NCBI RefSeq assembly: GCF_038396785.1
Contig: NZ_CP151087.1
Location: 620,001-684,000 of the forward strand
Reading direction: 5' to 3'
Origin: Sphingobacterium thalpophilum
GTDB lineage: Bacteria; Bacteroidota; Bacteroidia; Sphingobacteriales; Sphingobacteriaceae
Length of the DNA: 64,000 nt
A program made the translations under genes and the position numbers. The notes beneath the pieces are model-generated. The model did not search any database. It was not told where the DNA came from and saw only the letters and a program-made list of their open reading frames with translations. Position 1 is the stretch's first letter. Every line of letters starts with the position of its first letter. This document shows, one piece after another, positions 17,593-25,462 of the stretch.

Positions 17593-17791
17593 TCTTCCTT
17601 TCTTTTGGCCTATCTGTAGGATCATTGGGCATCTCGTTCAACTGATCCACCTGCGGGTCTACTCCGGCCTCGGCATCGCCCTGATCCTTATCGCCTACAT
17701 CTCGCAGTGTCTCTCCATTTACACCTAACTTGACCTTTTTCTTTTTTTCCATTTCGGTTCCGACGACGCGGTTTTCATTTTTTGTTGCCAT
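17588..17791 (-). CDS. Small hydrophilic hypothetical protein (67 aa)
   Basis: The coding strand has AGAGGAAT immediately before ATG, a good ribosome-binding site. The product is strongly charged (MATKNENRVVGTEMEKKKKVKLG, DQGDAEAGVDPQVDQLNEMP, RPKERKK) with no cysteine and no membrane helix. It looks intrinsically disordered. No family is recognised. Its last bases reach into the shared terminator. Confidence 0.55.
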   Translation of the reverse strand: MATKNENRVVGTEMEKKKKVKLGVNGETLRDVGDKDQGDAEAGVDPQVDQLNEMPNDPTDRPKERKK

Positions 17792-17821
17792 ATTCCTCTA
17801 TTTTTTGTTTTTATTGTTTAA

Positions 17822-18478
17822 TCAATGTAAGAGCATGTGATGAAAACCGAAGCTGACAAGACCAGCTGTATTTTTTGTATTCGTTTTCTCGATCAGTTTC
17901 TGTCGGTGCCCTTCCACTGTACGTTTGCTCAAAAAAATACGCTCTGCAATTTCGCCGTTGGTGTATCCCTGTGCGATAAGTTCCAAGACATGCAATTCGC
18001 GCTCTGAAATATCATATTTTAACAAAACACGATTTAGGTCTGGAGCCCTGTCCGCAAAGTTTTTATAATCGTTAAGGCAGGAAACACTTAAGGAACCACT
18101 GATATATTTTTCTCCTTTGGCAACCTGCCGTATACCAAAAAGTACCTCATCACAACTACTATCTTTCACTAAATAGCCATCTGCTCCTGCACGCAATACA
18201 TCTGCGGCAATGTGTTTGTCATTTTCCATCGTCAAGGCAAGGATTTTTATATCGGGGTATTTCTGTTTAACGAAATCAATGAGAGCTATCCCGCCCATTT
18301 CACCCATATTAATATCCGTAAGGATCATATCTGGTGGCTGATCGACATTCAACACATCCAAAGCTGCTTCAGCACTTTCAACATCAGCCAAAACAGTAAT
18401 GTCATCTTGCGTTTCTAAAATCAGCCGAAAACCACTTCTTACCAAATGATGGTCGTCAACAAGCACTATCTGAATCAT
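17822..18478 (-). CDS. NarL/FixJ-type response regulator
   Basis: The start is set at ATG 18478 (MIQIVLVDDHHLVRSGF). The receiver is intact: D8/D9, phospho-acceptor Asp55 in LTDINMGEMGG, Lys in LVKDSS. The LuxR-type HTH at about 148-210 has ISERELHVLELIAQGYTNGEIA and LSKRTVEGHRQKLIEK. It is a transcription factor without a neighbouring kinase. It shares 15 bases of leader with the regulator at the window start, and its recognition helix is nearly the same as the one at the window end. Confidence 0.93.
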   Translation of the reverse strand: MIQIVLVDDHHLVRSGFRLILETQDDITVLADVESAEAALDVLNVDQPPDMILTDINMGEMGGIALIDFVKQKYPDIKILALTMENDKHIAADVLRAGADGYLVKDSSCDEVLFGIRQVAKGEKYISGSLSVSCLNDYKNFADRAPDLNRVLLKYDISERELHVLELIAQGYTNGEIAERIFLSKRTVEGHRQKLIEKTNTKNTAGLVSFGFHHMLLH

Positions 18479-18490
18479 AGCTATCTGTTT
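18476..18490 (-). promoter_or_regulatory. Shared translation-start leader (second copy)
   Basis: Identical to the 15 bases at 400-414 including the start codon. The sequence beyond diverges. Confidence 0.45.
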
Positions 18491-18692
18491 AATGAACTTA
18501 TGTACTTCTAGGAACAGCACCCAATTGTAAAAAGTTTTTTACAATTTAATTTATCTAAAAAATAAAGAAAATAAGATTGATTTTCTTTTTCTATCATAAT
18601 AGCAAATTTAGAAACCGAAACGCTTTTGACTTGAGCTTTGTTCTCCTACTAAGTGCATGCAGGTGGCAGGCCATCATTAAACGATAGATAAT

Positions 18693-18908
18693 ATGAAAAA
18701 CTCAACAAAATTAATTGCCGTCAGTCTATTATGCTTAGCAGCCTATGGATGTAACGGCGCTAAAACTGATGATCAAAAATCACAGGAACTGATGCGTGAT
18801 TCCGTTCCCAACGATACCACGACGATACAATATCGCGACACCACATCTGCCGAATCCCGTGGAGAAATCCCGCCGACACCACAGCCGGATACAACGACAA
18901 AAAAATAA
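18693..18908 (+). CDS. Small lipoprotein (71 aa)
   Basis: Signal peptide MKNSTKLIAVSLLCLAAYGC with lipobox (AYGC, Cys20). The mature part is a Thr/Asp/Pro-rich disordered tail (DTTTIQYRDTT, PPTPQPDTTTKK). It belongs with the other short lipoproteins at 4233 and 4602 in style, not in sequence. Function is unknown. A terminator follows about 95 bases downstream. Confidence 0.72.
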   Translation: MKNSTKLIAVSLLCLAAYGCNGAKTDDQKSQELMRDSVPNDTTTIQYRDTTSAESRGEIPPTPQPDTTTKK

Positions 18909-19004
18909 AACGAATGTAACTTGGCTATTGTTCTTGGCTTGATAATAGCATAATTATGAAGTCCTCCCGTCGTGAGATGGCTGGAGATTAGATTTATTGT
19001 AGAG

Positions 19005-19038
19005 AGCTAGACAATGTAAACATTGTCTAGCTTTTTTA
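19005..19038. terminator. Intrinsic terminator
   Basis: AGCTAGACAATG and CATTGTCTAGCT pair perfectly around TAAA, followed by TTTTT. It lies between the lipoprotein and the convergent DUF4230 gene and can serve both. Confidence 0.88.
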
Positions 19039-19046
19039 TTTGGGCA

Positions 19047-19607
19047 CTATTCGAAGGTCAGATTGATTTTCGAAAATCCCAATCCCTGTAAGAGCGGTTT
19101 AAAAACGGTGGTTGCATTGGCCTTGGTCCGCTGCAGGATATCCGATTTCTTTACATCATCAGCAACAGCTTTTTCTGCAGCTTTATAAGCTTCATCCACG
19201 AGCTCTGCTTCGCGCAAGAAAGCCATTTTCGTATCATAGACTTTGGACGCCTCGTGGTCGATCTTGATGTAACAAATTTCAGGAGCCGGCAATTTGATGG
19301 AGACCGAATCCCCCAAAACCGTGATATCTTCCGGACTAAGTTTCGTCAGATTCACACAGCCTACAGCATCTGCTTTCACGATGAGTAATACACTTGCATC
19401 CGGTAAAAAAGTGTTCACGTTTTTGTGCTCCACAACATCACTGTAGCGGTATTTAACCAATTCCAGTTTTCCCATGGCTTCAATGCGATCCACCAACAGC
19501 TGATGTTTGCTTTCCACTGTCGGTCCGCTGTTATATTTATGATACACAAACCAAGCGCCCACTGCCAAAATGGCTACGATAATTAAAAATTTTAAAAATT
19601 TTCCCAT
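19047..19607 (-). CDS. DUF4230 domain-containing membrane-anchored protein
   Basis: 186 residues. One N-terminal membrane helix (FLKFLIIVAILAVGAWFVY) is followed by an extracytoplasmic DUF4230 domain: MGKLELVKYRYSDVVE, the Gly-Cys-Val-Asn segment after KADA, and ISVKLPAPEI-like (SIKLPAPEICYIKID). The C-terminal part is helical (EAELVDEAYKAAEKAV) and ends in LQGLGFSKINLTFE. The family has no known activity. Confidence 0.88.
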   Translation of the reverse strand: MGKFLKFLIIVAILAVGAWFVYHKYNSGPTVESKHQLLVDRIEAMGKLELVKYRYSDVVEHKNVNTFLPDASVLLIVKADAVGCVNLTKLSPEDITVLGDSVSIKLPAPEICYIKIDHEASKVYDTKMAFLREAELVDEAYKAAEKAVADDVKKSDILQRTKANATTVFKPLLQGLGFSKINLTFE

Positions 19608-19761
19608 AAACTATACTATACAAATTAAAGACCAAGCTGCTCATTTAGGTATTTAACCTGAAAATATTACCTCAATATTATTCTCTAGGTTCACTGAACG
19701 GGCATACTTGAAAATTATACCTTTTGATAGACAATTGTTTAGTTAAAAAGTTTAAAAAACA

Positions 19762-19793
19762 TTTGGAACATATGAGCTATAATACTACTTTTG
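19762..19793 (+). promoter_or_regulatory. Bacteroidota-type promoter of tRNA-His
   Basis: TTTG (19762-19765) and TACTTTTG (19786-19793) are separated by 20 bases, exactly matching the -33 TTTG / -7 TAnnTTTG consensus. Transcription should begin just before the tRNA at 19809. Confidence 0.85.
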
Positions 19794-19808
19794 TGACATC
19801 AAAATCAC

Positions 19809-19883
19809 GGTAGGTATAGCTCAGTTGGTTAGAGCACTAGATTGTGGTTCTAGGGGTCGTCGGTTCGAGCCCGATTACTTACC
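19809..19883 (+). tRNA. tRNA-His (anticodon GTG)
   Basis: A full cloverleaf can be drawn. The acceptor GTAGGTA pairs with TACTTAC, there is an extra 5' G at 19809 facing the discriminator C as expected for tRNA-His, and the D arm is GCTCAGTTGGTTAGAGC. The anticodon stem CTAGA/TCTAG encloses GTG at 19844-19846, and the T arm carries GGTTCGAGCC. The 3' CCA is not fully encoded. Confidence 0.95.
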
Positions 19884-19884
19884 C

Positions 19885-19916
19885 AAAAGGCAGATCAAAT
19901 GATCTGCCTTTTTTGT
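19885..19916 (+). terminator. tRNA-His terminator
   Basis: AAAGGCAGATCA pairs with TGATCTGCCTTT around AA, followed by a T run. It sits directly after the tRNA. Confidence 0.92.
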
Positions 19917-19958
19917 TTCTAGTCCCGTCTGTTTGCTCCCGTCTGTTAGGATCAGTTT

Positions 19959-20060
19959 GGATCATACCGAAAGTTTGGGGGGTAATCATTTTTAAGCATA
20001 CAATTTCATGGATCATACCGAAAGTTTGGGGGGTAATCATTTTTAAGCATACAATTTCAT
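19959..20060. repeat. 51-bp perfect tandem duplication of the inner element's left end
   Basis: The unit beginning GGATCATACCGAAAG and ending ACAATTTCAT occurs at 19959-20009 and 20010-20060. It includes the terminal inverted repeat and the last codons of the transposase (the KLYA stop region), so the element has two left termini in series. Confidence 0.92.
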
Positions 20061-21026
20061 CACTCTGTACAGGAAGAATGTTGTATCCCTTACTCCACGG
20101 AAGACGCTCCTGAAAGCTTTGAGTTTTGCATTGAAGGACTCTGCGGATGCATTGGTGCTTCTATTGTCGAAGTAGTGGAGAATGTATTGATGATGTGCTG
20201 CAATGGATCTTGCGACACTCTCGAATGAAGCAATACCCGCGTTCTCAACCTGGTTGTGCCACAGTCCTAACTTTGTGAAAGCAACTTTTTTATCCCTGCA
20301 TTTATTGAAGATGTCACCTAAGGCAACTCCAAGATCATAAGCCTGTTTTAGCTTGGGAAACCTGATGAACAGCAGTTCTGCACGGCGTTTTTGGCTTTCC
20401 GACCATCGACTTGGATGCTTGAACAGGAGGTGTCTCGACCTAGCTAATAGCTGTTTGAGCGTATCACCATTAGGCAACAACTCTGGGTCATATGGGATAC
20501 CCTGTTTTCGCGATTCCATTATTTTTTTGCTTTCTGCATCTAAGACTTCCCATCGGTATTTGATACGGAGTTCCTGAACAGCATCATAAGCAAGTTTTTG
20601 TACATGAAACCGATCGATAACCCTTCTGGCATTTCTGAAACACCTACGGATAGCCTTTGCCATATTGGGGGCCATATCCATCGTTACTTCCCTAACTTTG
20701 TTCCTTAGTTTAAGTGGAATGCGCTCTAATACAGCAATAATATCTTCCGCCTTTGTCCCTCTTATGGTAGCCAATATGGTTCCCTTCCTGCCCTTTGCTG
20801 ATTTACTGCTTACGATCGTGTAAAGTTCACCGTTGCTAAAGCTGGTCTCATCGATGCTCAGGTGTTCCGATATGTTATCAGGAAAAAGGGTCCATTGCTC
20901 TGCGTGTGGCTTTTGGTCCCAGTCCTGGAAGTCACTGAGATGGTTCTTGTATTGATCCTGTAGTTGCTTACCGTCCATTTGGAAGAACAGACCTACCAAT
21001 TGGGCGCTTACAGGATGATTATCCAA
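20043..21026 (-). CDS. Transposase, DDE ISL3-type catalytic part (inner element, ORF B)
   Basis: 327 residues from a TTG at 21026. It contains ISL3-type catalytic elements: LSIDETSFSNGELYT (first Asp), EVTMDMAPNMAKAIRRCFRNA then VIDRFHVQKLA (second Asp region), and the C-terminal NASAESFNAKLKAFRS (Glu). The frame is closed by TAA just upstream, and it overlaps ORF A by 8 bases in the +1 frame. It may be produced by frameshifting in the TTTTTTTAAAG stretch or by reinitiation. Confidence 0.88.
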   Translation of the reverse strand: MDNHPVSAQLVGLFFQMDGKQLQDQYKNHLSDFQDWDQKPHAEQWTLFPDNISEHLSIDETSFSNGELYTIVSSKSAKGRKGTILATIRGTKAEDIIAVLERIPLKLRNKVREVTMDMAPNMAKAIRRCFRNARRVIDRFHVQKLAYDAVQELRIKYRWEVLDAESKKIMESRKQGIPYDPELLPNGDTLKQLLARSRHLLFKHPSRWSESQKRRAELLFIRFPKLKQAYDLGVALGDIFNKCRDKKVAFTKLGLWHNQVENAGIASFESVARSIAAHHQYILHYFDNRSTNASAESFNAKLKAFRSVFRGVRDTTFFLYRVMKLYA

Positions 21027-21372
21027 ATATCTTCTTTAAAAAAAGCCCGAATTCCGTAGTCATTCGAGCACCCTCACGCACCAGATTCCAATCTCTTGTG
21101 ATGATCTCTCCGGTATCCAGGACCGTCCAGCGACGACGGCGGATATGTAGCGTAACTTTCTGGCCTCGAATGGGAAAGTCTGAAATCTCAGTGGAAGGCA
21201 TGAAGCCCTTTGACTCCAACTTGCTGTTCTGATAGCCTGTCGGAGCAATATTAAGCTCATCTAAATAAATGTGGAGCTGATTGTCAACCTGATCGACTTC
21301 TAAAATCTGAAAGTATTCCAATAGCCCTTCGGTCATCAATAGGGACAGTAATTTACGTTCGGCTTCTTGCAA
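21019..21372 (-). CDS. ISAon1-like transposase N-terminal region protein (inner element, ORF A)
   Basis: 117 residues. It carries IYLDELNIAPTGYQNSKLESKGF, DFPIRGQKVTLHIRRRRW and a C-terminal helical end (FGLFLKKIFG). The DFPIRG...RRRRW segment is conserved with ORF A of the outer element (DFPIRGMQVYLHVKRRRW). It likely provides the DNA-binding part of a two-frame transposase. Confidence 0.8.
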   Translation of the reverse strand: MQEAERKLLSLLMTEGLLEYFQILEVDQVDNQLHIYLDELNIAPTGYQNSKLESKGFMPSTEISDFPIRGQKVTLHIRRRRWTVLDTGEIITRDWNLVREGARMTTEFGLFLKKIFG

Positions 21373-21467
21373 GGGATATCTGTATTAAGGATGCTAAACT
21401 AAGAAATTTTTGACATTCCCCCCAAGAATTCAGCTTGATCCTCGGGATCAGTTTCAAAACCTGTGGA

Positions 21468-22316
21468 CTACGCAAATAATTTGGTCAATCTGAACAGGAA
21501 GAAATTGATGTCACCTACACCTCTAAACTGACTTCTGAAAGCTTTTATCTTTGCATTGAAAGATTCTGCTGAAGCATTTGTACTCTTGTTGTCGAAGTAG
21601 TTCAATATTTTTTTGTGATGGATATTTATGGTTCTGGAGACGGTGTTGAATGACTTGAAGCCGGCCTGTTCCACTTTATCCGCCCATTTTGCCAACCTTG
21701 TAAAGGCGTAGATCTTATCTATGGTGGTGTTGAATATCCAAGAGAGTTCTTGGGATAGCCTGTACGCCTTTTCAATATCGGGATATCGCTCAAAGAGTAC
21801 AGCAGCCCTTTCTCTTTGCTCGTAAGTCCATTTATGTTCACTTTTATAAAGCAGGTATCGGCTTCTTGCAAGTAACTGTTTGATGGTTTCACTGTTGGAT
21901 AGGACTTCCGGAAAATAGGTTTCCTTATTCTTTCGTGCTTGGTCAATTGCCTGATTTTCATCGTCAAGGGCCTGCCAGCGGTGCTTTATCCTTATTTCCT
22001 GAAGCGCTTCGTTAGCAAGTTGCTGAACATGGAAACGGTCTATTACCTGAACAGCATTGGGAAAGCATCTTTTGGCTATCAATCCCATATTACCGGCTAA
22101 ATCAAGCGTTATCTCTTGAACTTTATTTCGTAATCTCTGTGGGATCTTTTGAAGGATCGGGATAATGTTCTCTGATTTTGTCCCGTTCAGTATGGCTACA
22201 ATGGTCCCTTTTTTGCCCCGTGCTTCTTTATTGGTGACAACGGTATAGAGCTCGCCATGGGATAGGCAGGTCTCGTCAATAGAAAGATGGCCGCTGACAT
22301 TCTGTGGGAAGGTCAA
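21468..22316 (-). CDS. Transposase, DDE ISL3-type catalytic part (outer element, ORF B)
   Basis: The first usable start codon is TTG 22316, but the reading frame stays open to 22460. The extra residues (SADNQAHSIQTI ... LSGFQDWEH) align with the N-terminus of the inner ORF B, so the real protein probably begins inside ORF A by a +1 shift. Catalytic elements are LSIDETCLSHGELYT, VIDRFHVQQLANEAL and NASAESFNAKIKAFRS. Confidence 0.85.
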   Translation of the reverse strand: MTFPQNVSGHLSIDETCLSHGELYTVVTNKEARGKKGTIVAILNGTKSENIIPILQKIPQRLRNKVQEITLDLAGNMGLIAKRCFPNAVQVIDRFHVQQLANEALQEIRIKHRWQALDDENQAIDQARKNKETYFPEVLSNSETIKQLLARSRYLLYKSEHKWTYEQRERAAVLFERYPDIEKAYRLSQELSWIFNTTIDKIYAFTRLAKWADKVEQAGFKSFNTVSRTINIHHKKILNYFDNKSTNASAESFNAKIKAFRSQFRGVGDINFFLFRLTKLFA

Positions 22317-22431
22317 TCCATCTCGCGCATTTTCGCGATGCTCCCAATCCTGGAAACCGCTCAGTTTATTGCGGTAGTATCTCCTTAGTTTACTGGCTGA
22401 TATCCCATAGAATGAACTGATGGTCTGAATG

Positions 22432-22812
22432 CTATGAGCCTGGTTGTCCGCTGATACCTTTTAAAAAAGCTGCGAAATCCTGTGTGATGCGCGTCCCTTT
22501 GGCTACTAGTTCCCAATTTCTGTAGACTACTTTATCGGTATCCTGGTTGAGCCACCTGCGGCGCTTGACATGAAGATAGACCTGCATGCCACGGATAGGA
22601 AAATCTTGAAGGGTAACGGGTTCGAAAAACCCCTTGGAAATCAACTTCTGGCCTTGATATTCTTCAGGTGTATTATTGAGTTCCTCCAGAAAGATATCCA
22701 GTCTTTTTTCTTCTTTGGAATAGTGGGTCATCTCAAAATAATCGGAAACTCCTTCGGGAATAATTAAGGGCATTAACGCGTTGAAAGATTCGTGCATCTG
22801 TATAAATATCAA
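22432..22812 (-). CDS. ISAon1-like transposase N-terminal region protein (outer element, ORF A)
   Basis: 126 residues with EGVSDYFEMTHY, IFLEELNNTPEEYQGQKLISKG (20 or so residues of the conserved core) and DFPIRGMQVYLHVKRRRW. It ends in FLKGISGQPGS, beyond the TTTTTTAAAA stretch where ORF B opens in the +1 frame. It is the counterpart of 21019-21372. Confidence 0.8.
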   Translation of the reverse strand: MIFIQMHESFNALMPLIIPEGVSDYFEMTHYSKEEKRLDIFLEELNNTPEEYQGQKLISKGFFEPVTLQDFPIRGMQVYLHVKRRRWLNQDTDKVVYRNWELVAKGTRITQDFAAFLKGISGQPGS

Positions 22813-22869
22813 AGCACAAATATCTAATTATTTTTTATCCCCTCCACAACTTTTGTGCATGATCCTCTG

Positions 22870-23649
22870 TTAGCGCCACATAAACCCGCCAATACGGAAA
22901 AAGCGGAGCAACTTGTTGATCACGGTTAAAGCAGGTTTTTTAATCTTCCATTTTAATCCATCGAATCCTGTGGGAGCCGCGTTGAAATCTTTCACTGTCG
23001 CCGCCCCTGTTTTCATATGGATCGGCGCTTCATCCCTTCGAAGTTTCTCCACCACCAGGATGCTATCATAGTAGTGTAGAGAGCCTACCGAACGCGTAAA
23101 TCCGTTGACCTTCAATCCACGTTGCTCAGAATGGTAAGCATTGATGTAATCAATAAAATTTTTACTATACTCTATAAAAGTACCGTTCCTTTTATGGCCA
23201 CCACCATAAAATACCTGATAAGATGTATGTAAATCTTCACAAAGGTATACGCCATTGTCTTTCACATGATCAAAAAGCTCCTCAAATGTCACAATCTGTT
23301 GTTTCATCGTATGGCCACCATCATCAATCAATATATCGATCGGCGGAATAGACTCTTTTACCTGACGCAGAAACTTTCGGTCGGACTGCGAACCAATAAA
23401 GATCTCGACATTTTCTTCTTCGAGTTCCTTACAGTGCGGATTGATGTCAATACCATATATTTTAGCACGATCGCCAAAATAGTTCTTCCACATCTGCAAA
23501 CTTCCACCCTGAAAAACCCCAACTTCCAACACCACGATCTCTTTGCCTTTGAAACGACTAAAATGTCTGTCGTATATATCGAAATAATGCATCCATTTAT
23601 TGATTAGCTTCGCATTATTATTTCGGAAATAAGTTTCTAACTCGTTCAT
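22870..23649 (-). CDS. Class I SAM-dependent methyltransferase-like protein (MycE/cephalosporin-hydroxylase-like group)
   Basis: 259 residues. A Rossmann motif I appears as VVLEVGVFQGGSLQMWKNYF, followed by IYGIDINPHCK (motif II acidic residue) and ILIDDGGHTMKQQI, VYLCEDLHTSY. This arrangement matches methyltransferases of the Methyltransf_24/MycE type that act on sugars or small molecules. The protein's stop codon lies inside the 7-bp duplicated target of the outer IS element (22866-22872), so the insertion just missed the coding sequence. Confidence 0.8.
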   Translation of the reverse strand: MNELETYFRNNNAKLINKWMHYFDIYDRHFSRFKGKEIVVLEVGVFQGGSLQMWKNYFGDRAKIYGIDINPHCKELEEENVEIFIGSQSDRKFLRQVKESIPPIDILIDDGGHTMKQQIVTFEELFDHVKDNGVYLCEDLHTSYQVFYGGGHKRNGTFIEYSKNFIDYINAYHSEQRGLKVNGFTRSVGSLHYYDSILVVEKLRRDEAPIHMKTGAATVKDFNAAPTGFDGLKWKIKKPALTVINKLLRFFRIGGFMWR

Positions 23650-23790
23650 GTCCTTCGGTCTATTTAAGGGGTTCTGGTTTTTTATGCGTTGAATTTATTG
23701 AAATATAACGAAAAAAGCAACGATATATTTTTCTCCAGTCGAATTTTAAAATTCAATTTTAAAACATTCAAATTATTTTCCTACATTTAC

Positions 23791-23802
23791 ATAACTAGTT
23801 AT
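23791..23802. promoter_or_regulatory. Perfect 12-bp palindrome, candidate MarR-type operator
   Basis: ATAACTAGTTAT lies 19 bases before the start of the MarR-GNAT gene, in an AT-rich promoter region. MarR proteins bind such palindromes, often autoregulating. The assignment is inferred from position and symmetry only. Confidence 0.5.
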
Positions 23803-23820
23803 ATAATTACTTATAATACG

Positions 23821-24777
23821 ATGGAACTATTTGAAAAAACAGGAAAAATAGCCTTAGGTAGCAGATTGCGCTACATGGCTTCCAACATCACAGAAGAAGC
23901 CGCCCGGATACACGAGCTTTATCAGATTGAATTTGCACCCAAATGGTTTCCCGTATTCTTTATTTTATCTGAAGGTGATTCCAAGACAATTACTGATATA
24001 GCAACAGAGATTGGCCACTCCCAGCCATCGGTCACTAAAATCGTTAAAGAAATGATCGAAGCGGGCCTACTTGAAGATAACCTTCGCTCTATGGATAAAC
24101 GGAGAAATATGGTTGGATTGAGTAATAAAGGAAAAATGCTATGGGAAAGAATGAAAATTCAATGTATCGATATCGATCGTGCCATTGATGGGATTATCCA
24201 GGAAGCTACGCACAATCTATGGGAAGCTTTAGCGGAATGGGAATTTCTCCTTCAACAAAAATCCTTATTAAAACGGGTGCAAGAGCAAAAGAAAATGCGT
24301 GAAAGTAAGGATATCAACATTTTGCCGTACAATCCAGCCTACCGCTTAGCATTTAAGTCCTTGAATGAGGAATGGATTTCCACCTATTTTGAATTGGAAG
24401 AGGCGGACCATAAAGCACTTGACAACCCTGAGGAGTATATTTTGGCGAAAGGCGGCAAAATTATGGTTGCTCTTTATAATGACAAGCCCGTAGGTGTATG
24501 TTCACTTATCAAAATGAATCATCCCGATTTTGACTATGAATTGGCAAAAATGGTGGTTTCCCCAACAGTGCAGGGCAAAAATATAGGCTATCTTTTGGGA
24601 AAAGCAATTATTGAAGAAGCAAAGACTCTTGGGGCTTCAAAACTGTTTCTCGAGAGTAACACCATTTTAAAACCTGCGATCAATCTCTATCACAAGTTAG
24701 GTTTTCAAAAAATCAATGGCTTTCCAAGTACTTATCAACGCTGTAATATCCAGATGGAACTGGATTTAAAAAAATAG
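23821..24777 (+). CDS. MarR-family regulator fused to a GNAT acetyltransferase
   Basis: The start ATG 23821 (MELFEKTGKIALGSRL) is chosen because the upstream frame from 23689 is AT-rich promoter sequence. Residues about 1-155 form a winged-helix MarR domain (ITDIATEIGHSQPSVTKIVKEM recognition helix region, DKRRNMVGLSNKG wing). Residues about 165-318 form a GNAT domain (VGVCSLIKM, ELAKMVVSPTVQGKNIGYLLGKAI acetyl-CoA loop, LYHKLGFQ). Such fusions may couple acetylation of a small molecule to its sensing. Confidence 0.9.
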   Translation: MELFEKTGKIALGSRLRYMASNITEEAARIHELYQIEFAPKWFPVFFILSEGDSKTITDIATEIGHSQPSVTKIVKEMIEAGLLEDNLRSMDKRRNMVGLSNKGKMLWERMKIQCIDIDRAIDGIIQEATHNLWEALAEWEFLLQQKSLLKRVQEQKKMRESKDINILPYNPAYRLAFKSLNEEWISTYFELEEADHKALDNPEEYILAKGGKIMVALYNDKPVGVCSLIKMNHPDFDYELAKMVVSPTVQGKNIGYLLGKAIIEEAKTLGASKLFLESNTILKPAINLYHKLGFQKINGFPSTYQRCNIQMELDLKK

Positions 24778-24829
24778 CCCTGAGAAGCAGAAACATACAC
24801 TGGAATGAGTCAACTCAGATAAACGAATG

Positions 24830-24861
24830 AATGCTTCCTTTTTTAGGGAAGCATTTTTGTT
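24830..24861 (+). terminator. Intrinsic terminator after the MarR-GNAT gene
   Basis: AATGCTTCC and GGAAGCATT pair around TTTTTTAG, followed by TTTGTTT. Confidence 0.85.
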
Positions 24862-24907
24862 TAATTAATTTTCAAATAAAAGGTGATACTTTTCGCGAAA
24901 TTGGTAC

Positions 24908-25462
24908 ATGTCTATAAATGATATTGCTATGCAACAATTGATCAATTCAAATCGAACAATAGACCGGCAGTTGCTCTTTATGAACTTGTATAAAAGTACA
25001 TTTCCTATCGTGGCTAAGTACGTCAGTCGCATGGGCGGTAATTTAGATGAAGCCAAAGATGTATTTCAGGACGCTTTACTGGTGTATTATGAAAAGATAC
25101 ATTTAACAGAAACACCACTAAACAACGCTATTGGTTATTTGTTCGGAACAGCCAAAAATCTATGGCTTAAACGGTATGGTCAATCCAGCCCAAATCTCCC
25201 CCTAGATCAAGTGGATATTGCTTTGACAACCGAAGAGTCTCCTTCTAGCGCAAGGCTGTTTCGCTTTTTGGAGATTGCCGGGCGCAAATGTTTAGAACTT
25301 TTGAAAAGCTTCTATTATGATCAAATGTCCCTGCAAGAAATTGCAGATGAATATGGCTATTCGGGCGTAAGGAGCGCCACTGTACAGAAATTCAAATGCC
25401 TGGAGAAAGTTAGAGAATCCGTTAAAGAAAAATCCCTGGTTTATGATGACTTCATGGAATGA
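24908..25462 (+). CDS. ECF-type RNA polymerase sigma factor
   Basis: 184 residues. Region 2 is seen as FPIVAKYVSRMGGNLDEAKDVFQDALLVYYEK and AIGYLFGTAKNLWLKRY. Region 4 is CLELLKSFYYDQMSLQEIADEYGY followed by SATVQKFKCLEKVR. It has the typical two-domain ECF size. It overlaps the next gene by 20 bases, so translation is coupled to the anti-sigma-like protein. A near-consensus box (TACTTTTC) precedes the start. Confidence 0.88.
   Translation: MSINDIAMQQLINSNRTIDRQLLFMNLYKSTFPIVAKYVSRMGGNLDEAKDVFQDALLVYYEKIHLTETPLNNAIGYLFGTAKNLWLKRYGQSSPNLPLDQVDIALTTEESPSSARLFRFLEIAGRKCLELLKSFYYDQMSLQEIADEYGYSGVRSATVQKFKCLEKVRESVKEKSLVYDDFME

Larger units (their letters stand above)
19959..21444 (-). mobile_element. 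Inner ISL3/ISAon1-like element nested in the outer one
   Basis: The left end GGATCATACCGAAAG and the complement of the right end, GGATCAAGCTGAATTC, run into shared GGGGGG and form inverted repeats of about 24 bp. The insertion duplicated GGATCAGTTT (19949-19958 and 21445-21454; 7-10 bp depending on where the tip is drawn). The left 51 bp are themselves tandemly duplicated. ORFs are 21019-21372 and 20043-21026. It is related to the outer element but clearly diverged from it. Confidence 0.8.
19949..22865 (-). mobile_element. Outer ISL3/ISAon1-like element (body 21445-22865), split near its left end by an inner element
   Basis: The right end (TCCACAACTTTTGTGCATGATCC, to 22865) and the left end beginning GGATCAGTTTCAAAAC at 21445 are imperfect inverted repeats (GGATCA, AAAA and TGTGGA conserved). 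The first ten bases, GGATCAGTTT, occur again at 19949-19958, where they are flanked by TCTGTTA. The same TCTGTTA follows the right end at 22866-22872. So this element inserted first, with a 7-8 bp target duplication, and the inner element later landed inside its left tip. Encoded ORFs are 22432-22812 and 21468-22316. Confidence 0.8.

Noticed and set aside
19809..22872. Integrative element using tRNA-His as attachment site
   Set aside because: The adjacent DNA is two transposase-type IS elements with target duplications; no integrase and no repeat of the tRNA 3' end were found.
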